Assembly: GCF_001514215.1 (NCBI RefSeq)
Contig: NZ_KQ948860.1
Span: 62,001 to 126,000, forward strand
Length of the DNA: 64,000 nt
Reading direction: 5' to 3'
Origin: Streptomyces bungoensis
GTDB lineage: Bacteria; Actinomycetota; Actinomycetes; Streptomycetales; Streptomycetaceae
The notes below the pieces were generated by a model, which did not search any database, had not been told where the DNA came from, and was given only the letters and a program-made list of their open reading frames with translations. Below, in pieces: positions 61,495-64,000 of this stretch. Made by a program: the position numbers and the translations under genes. Every line of letters starts with the position of its first letter. Within the stretch, counting starts at the first letter, position 1.

Positions 61495-61662
61495 TCAGAC
61501 GACGACCTTCTTGAGGGCGTCGCCGAGTGCCTCGGCCTCGTCAGGGGTCAGCTCGACCACGAGTCGACCGCCGCCTTCGAGCGGAACGCGCATGACGATG
61601 CCCCGCCCCTCCTTGGTCACCTCGAGCGGGCCATCACCCGTCCGCGGCTTCATGGCCGCCAT
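61495..61662 (-). CDS. DUF3117 family protein
   Basis: Encodes 55 aa from ATG 61662 (AGGAAGGGG about 8 nt upstream). MAAMKPRTGDGPLEVTKEG and LVVELTPDEAEALGDALKK match DUF3117, a highly conserved actinobacterial protein of about this length and unknown function. Its strict conservation with a mostly beta structure suggests an essential or RNA-linked role, but nothing more can be read. An in-frame ATG 10 codons upstream is less likely. Confidence 0.93.
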   Translation of the reverse strand: MAAMKPRTGDGPLEVTKEGRGIVMRVPLEGGGRLVVELTPDEAEALGDALKKVVV

Positions 61663-61770
61663 GCTCGTTCCCCTTCCTGAAACCAGGCTCACCGTCTGCC
61701 GACAGCCCTAGGGCACCCCGCGGCCCGGACGGACACGCGACACCGGCATCGAACACATTGCTTCCAAGCC

Positions 61771-61801
61771 ATTATCCCGCATGCCAGGACCCGATGACCA
61801 A
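61771..61801 (-). promoter_or_regulatory. Putative promoter of the DUF3117 gene
   Basis: Minus strand: TTGGTC (61801-61796), 19 bp, GATAAT (61776-61771). The -10 matches well; the spacing is slightly long. The leader would be about 100 nt. Confidence 0.5.
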
Positions 61802-61988
61802 CATCAGAAGGCATCGCTTGGGCAACGCGCGCGAGCAAAACCACTCAATTCGGCGATGTGACTGCGATACTGCGCCCCCGCACCGACCCGCACGCCATGT
61901 CGCCGCTCCGGTTTTCTTTGACGCAGGTCACACGTCGGGTGCGGCCCACCGGCCGCGATCTCCGCCATGCTGTCCTTCAGACAGCGGC

Positions 61989-62002
61989 GTACCGAGCGGT
62001 AC
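61989..62002. promoter_or_regulatory. Palindromic operator upstream of enoyl-CoA hydratase
   Basis: GTACCG-AG-CGGTAC, perfect 6-bp arms around a 2-bp centre, 31 bp before the hydratase ATG. The form resembles TetR-family (FadR/PaaR-type) operators seen at fatty-acid or acyl-CoA genes. The regulator is not encoded next to it. Confidence 0.6.
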
Positions 62003-62032
62003 GTCACCAGCCGTGACACCGGAGGGGATTCC

Positions 62033-62836
62033 ATGGCCGACACCGTGCTCTACGAGGTGAGCGACGGACTCGCGACGATCACGCTGAACCGCCCCGAGGC
62101 GATGAACGCGCTGAACATCGCGACGAAGGCCGCTCTCCGGGAGGCGGCCGAGGCCGCGGCCGGGGACACCGCCGTACGGGCGATCCTGCTGACCGCCGCC
62201 GGTGAGCGGGCGTTCTGCGTGGGCCAGGACCTGAAGGAGCACATCGGCCTGCTGGCGGCGGACCGCGAGACGGGCTCCGGGCAGACGATGAGCACGGTCC
62301 GGGAGCACTACAACCCGATCGTGCGGGCGCTGACCGGGGCGGCGAAGCCGGTGGTCGCCGGGGTGAACGGGGTCGCGGCCGGCGCCGGCTTCGGTTTCGC
62401 GCTCGCCGCGGACTACCGGGTGGTGGCCGACACGGCGGCCTTCAACACCTCCTTCGCGGGCGTCGCGCTCACCGCCGACTCCGGCATCTCCTGGACGCTG
62501 CCCCGGGTGATCGGCCCGGGCCGCGCCGCCGACCTGCTGCTCTTCCCCCGCAGCATCAGCGCGCAGGACGCGCTGGAGCTGGGGATCGCCAACCGGGTGG
62601 TGCCGGCCGCCGAGCTGCGCGCCGAGGCGGAGAAGGTGGCGCGGGCCCTGGCCGAGGGGCCGACGGTGGCCTACGCGGCGCTGAAGGAGTCGATGGCCTA
62701 CGGGCTGACGCACTCCCTCGCCGAGACCCTGGAGAAGGAGGACGAGCTCCAGACCCGGGCCGGGCAGTCCGAGGACCACACGATCGCCGTGCAGGCCTTC
62801 GTCGGCAAGGAGAAGCCGAAGTACCTGGGCCGCTGA
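62033..62836 (+). CDS. Enoyl-CoA hydratase/isomerase family protein
   Basis: Encodes 267 aa from ATG 62033 (GGAGGGG upstream). Crotonase-fold marks: TLNRPEAMNALN, the oxyanion loop GERAFCVGQDLKEH, and KPVVAGVNGVAAGAGFGFA with ALAADYRVV. In place of the usual catalytic glutamate pair the second region reads FAGVALTADSGISWTLPRVIG, with an Asp like PaaG/PaaB-type isomerases. It acts on acyl-CoA thioesters. A palindrome in its promoter region suggests acyl-CoA-dependent regulation. Confidence 0.93.
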   Translation: MADTVLYEVSDGLATITLNRPEAMNALNIATKAALREAAEAAAGDTAVRAILLTAAGERAFCVGQDLKEHIGLLAADRETGSGQTMSTVREHYNPIVRALTGAAKPVVAGVNGVAAGAGFGFALAADYRVVADTAAFNTSFAGVALTADSGISWTLPRVIGPGRAADLLLFPRSISAQDALELGIANRVVPAAELRAEAEKVARALAEGPTVAYAALKESMAYGLTHSLAETLEKEDELQTRAGQSEDHTIAVQAFVGKEKPKYLGR

Positions 62837-62855
62837 CGCCGGGGTCCCGCGCCCC

Positions 62856-63443
62856 TCACGGGGTGCTTCTCGCCGCGCAGGCCTCCAGGTGGTCGTCGAC
62901 CAGGCCGCAGGCCTGCATCAGGGCGTACGCCGTCGTGGGGCCGACGAACCGGAGGCCCCGCCGCTTCAGGGCCTTGGACAGGGCCGTGGACTCCGGGGTG
63001 ACCGCGGGGACGTCGGCGAGCGTCCTCGGGGCGGTCCGGCCGGCCGGGTCGGGGGCGTGGGACCAGACCAGGTCGTCCAGCTCGCCCTCCGCCCAGCCGG
63101 CGAGTACGCGCGCGTTGGCGAGCGTCGCGTCGACCTTCGCGCGGTTGCGGATGATGCCGGCGTCGGCGAGCAGCCGCTCGCGGTCCTCGTCGGAGAAGGC
63201 GGCGACCTTCTCGATCCGGAAGTCCGCGAAGGCGGCGCGGAAGCCGGCGCGGCGGCGCAGGATCGTGATCCAGGACAGGCCGGACTGGAAGGCCTCCAGG
63301 CTGATCCGCTCGAAGAGGGCGTCGTCGCCGTGGACCGGGCGGCCCCACTCCTCGTCGTGGTACGCCACGTAGTCCTCGGTGGACAGGGCCCACGGGCAGC
63401 GCAGCACGCCGTCGGGCCCGGCGAGGGCGGCTCCGGCGCTCAT
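62856..63443 (-). CDS. tag: DNA-3-methyladenine glycosylase I
   Basis: Encodes 195 aa from ATG 63443. Tag family marks: RCPWALSTEDYVAYHDEEWG, LFERISLEAFQSGLSWITIL, FADFRIEKVAAFSDEDRE, IIRNRAKVDATLANA and FVGPTTAYALMQACGLVDDH, with the zinc-snap cysteine and histidines. It excises 3-methyladenine from alkylated DNA as the first step of base excision repair. Its start overlaps the upstream DivIVA-like gene (ATGA), and it is convergent with the enoyl-CoA hydratase. Confidence 0.95.
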   Translation of the reverse strand: MSAGAALAGPDGVLRCPWALSTEDYVAYHDEEWGRPVHGDDALFERISLEAFQSGLSWITILRRRAGFRAAFADFRIEKVAAFSDEDRERLLADAGIIRNRAKVDATLANARVLAGWAEGELDDLVWSHAPDPAGRTAPRTLADVPAVTPESTALSKALKRRGLRFVGPTTAYALMQACGLVDDHLEACAARSTP

Positions 63444-63790
63444 CTCTGCTCCCCCTCCTGGTGCCGGTCCTGCCGCGCGTGCGCGGCGGCCCGGGCGCCG
63501 GCCAGGGCCGACTCCAGGTCGGCGATCCGGGCGTCGCGCTCGGCGAGTTCGGCGGCGAGCCGGCCGAGCGCGTCGTCCACGTCCGCCATGCGGTAGCCGC
63601 GCGGGGTGACGGGGAAGCGCAGGGACTCCACGTCCGCCCTGCCGACCGGGCGGTCCGGGGGCAGCGGGTCCCGCAGCCGCTCCGGAGCCGCCTCCGGCAG
63701 CGGGCCGCGCTCTCCGCCGCTCACCACGGCGAGTGTCACCGCGGCCACCACGACGGCGAGAGCGACGACCAGGAACAAGAACATCACCAT
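63440..63790 (-). CDS. Membrane-anchored DivIVA-domain protein
   Basis: Encodes about 116 aa. One membrane helix begins the protein (MVMFLFLVVALAVVVAAVTL), followed by a DivIVA-like segment LRFPVTPRGYRMADVDDALG and a coiled coil (LAAELAERDARIADLESAL) with a charged tail. DivIVA proteins mark curved membranes and guide polar growth; this small membrane version is conserved in streptomycetes but of unknown role. ATG 63790 has no clear ribosome site. Its stop overlaps the tag ATG. Confidence 0.85.
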   Translation of the reverse strand: MVMFLFLVVALAVVVAAVTLAVVSGGERGPLPEAAPERLRDPLPPDRPVGRADVESLRFPVTPRGYRMADVDDALGRLAAELAERDARIADLESALAGARAAAHARQDRHQEGEQR

Positions 63791-63927
63791 TGCCAGAGGT
63801 CCCCACGCTCGGTACCGGACGCTGTGCCGGACGCTGAATCTGTCAGGGTCCGATCGTGCCATGCGAGTCTGACAGTTAGGGTCGCAGGCGGCCGCGGTGC
63901 GGGACGTTCGAGGAGAGGTCACAGGGG

Positions 63928-64000
63928 ATGCTCAGGCTGGGCAGGCGGGAATTCGGGCCGCACGAGCCGGTGGTCATGGCGATCGTGAACCGGACCCCCG
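63928..64000 (+). CDS. folP: Dihydropteroate synthase, 5' fragment
   Basis: ATG 63928 follows GAGGAGAGG and AGGGG. The 24 visible residues MLRLGRREFGPHEPVVMAIV, then NRTP, match the start of dihydropteroate synthase, in which VMAIVNRTP leads into the first pterin-binding strand. The rest lies beyond the window. It makes dihydropteroate from p-aminobenzoate and is the sulfonamide target. The folP-family assignment is strong; whether it is the main enzyme or a paralogue cannot be told from this fragment. Confidence 0.85.
   Translation, partial: MLRLGRREFGPHEPVVMAIVNRTP

Larger units (their letters stand above)
61663..62032. other. Divergent promoter region, DUF3117 and enoyl-CoA hydratase
   Basis: About 370 bp, AT-richer than its surroundings in the middle. 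It contains a minus-strand promoter for DUF3117 (61771-61801), a stretch with AAAACCACTCAATTC and GGTTTTCTTTGACG toward the plus-strand gene, and an operator-like palindrome just before the enoyl-CoA hydratase (61989-62002). No gene recognised in it. Confidence 0.6.

Overview
The window is a stretch of streptomycete chromosome core. The evidence is very high GC, GTG starts with purine-rich Shine-Dalgarno sequences, a WhiB-family regulator with an AT-hook (wblC), the actinobacterial helicase-nuclease pair adnA/adnB, mycoredoxin, TatB, and several actinobacteria-restricted small families (DUF3107, DUF3117, DUF3152, DUF6758-type). Gene order in two blocks matches, from memory, Mycobacterium tuberculosis. 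Roughly 5-42 kb resembles Rv3196-Rv3211 (ThiF-like, ABC1 kinase, whiB7, uvrD2, mycoredoxin, nudC, adnB/adnA, ATL protein, moeZ, DUF3152, FasR-type TetR, DUF3107, ferritin-like, rhlE). Roughly 49-61 kb resembles Rv1239c-Rv1220c (corA, MgtE-like, DUF1003, mrp, tatB, htrA, rseA, sigE, O-methyltransferase). I see no tRNA, rRNA, CRISPR array, prophage or intact insertion sequence.

Layout. 0-4.2 kb: the end of a Nudix gene, a three-gene AIM24/TerD-AIM24 operon and a YgjP-like metallopeptidase. 4.5-8.6 kb: an orphan E1-like/ThiF protein overlapping an ABC1-family kinase, then wblC with a roughly 600-nt leader holding an AT-rich-element promoter, a 106-codon upstream ORF and an intrinsic terminator. 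8.6-21.9 kb: DNA repair and redox genes (uvrD2, mycoredoxin, nudC, an M20 peptidase, adnB, adnA, an alkyltransferase-like protein). adnA carries an in-frame array of eleven 36-bp repeats. 22-28 kb: a large pseudokinase-flippase membrane protein, a secreted TAP-type peptidase with a deleted paralogue behind it, and moeZ. 28-33.4 kb: a minus-strand cluster of a PelF-like (DUF3492) glycosyltransferase, a polytopic membrane protein, a 30-codon ORF, a sugar epimerase and a spherulin-4/GH135-like protein. This looks like an uncharacterised exopolysaccharide locus. 33.6-44.4 kb: DUF3152 metalloprotease and hydrolase, TetR, DUF3107, ferritin-like protein, a DEAD-box helicase that appears to start at CTG and ends in a long basic repeat tail, a hydrolase and a NYN-domain protein. 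44.5-49.4 kb: a 50-aa protein missed by length cut-offs, MarC, PHP phosphoesterase, a MITE-like inverted-repeat element, a DUF6758-type protein, an MFS transporter with a palindromic operator inside its promoter, and a SUFU-domain protein. 49.5-55.6 kb: a magnesium and Fe-S block (leader peptide, corA, MgtE-N/CBS, DUF1003, mrp). 55.6-61.4 kb: tatB, htrA, an anti-sigma factor, an ECF sigma factor and a divergent O-methyltransferase. 61.5-64 kb: DUF3117, enoyl-CoA hydratase, tag, a DivIVA-like membrane protein and the start of folP.

Functionally the region combines envelope-stress control (ECF sigma, zinc anti-sigma, HtrA, TatB), translation-inhibitor response (wblC), double-strand-break processing (AdnAB, UvrD2), thiol redox and cofactor assembly (mycoredoxin, MoeZ, Mrp), and a candidate surface-polysaccharide system. 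Gene ends are commonly closed by long, nearly perfect hairpins between convergent genes.
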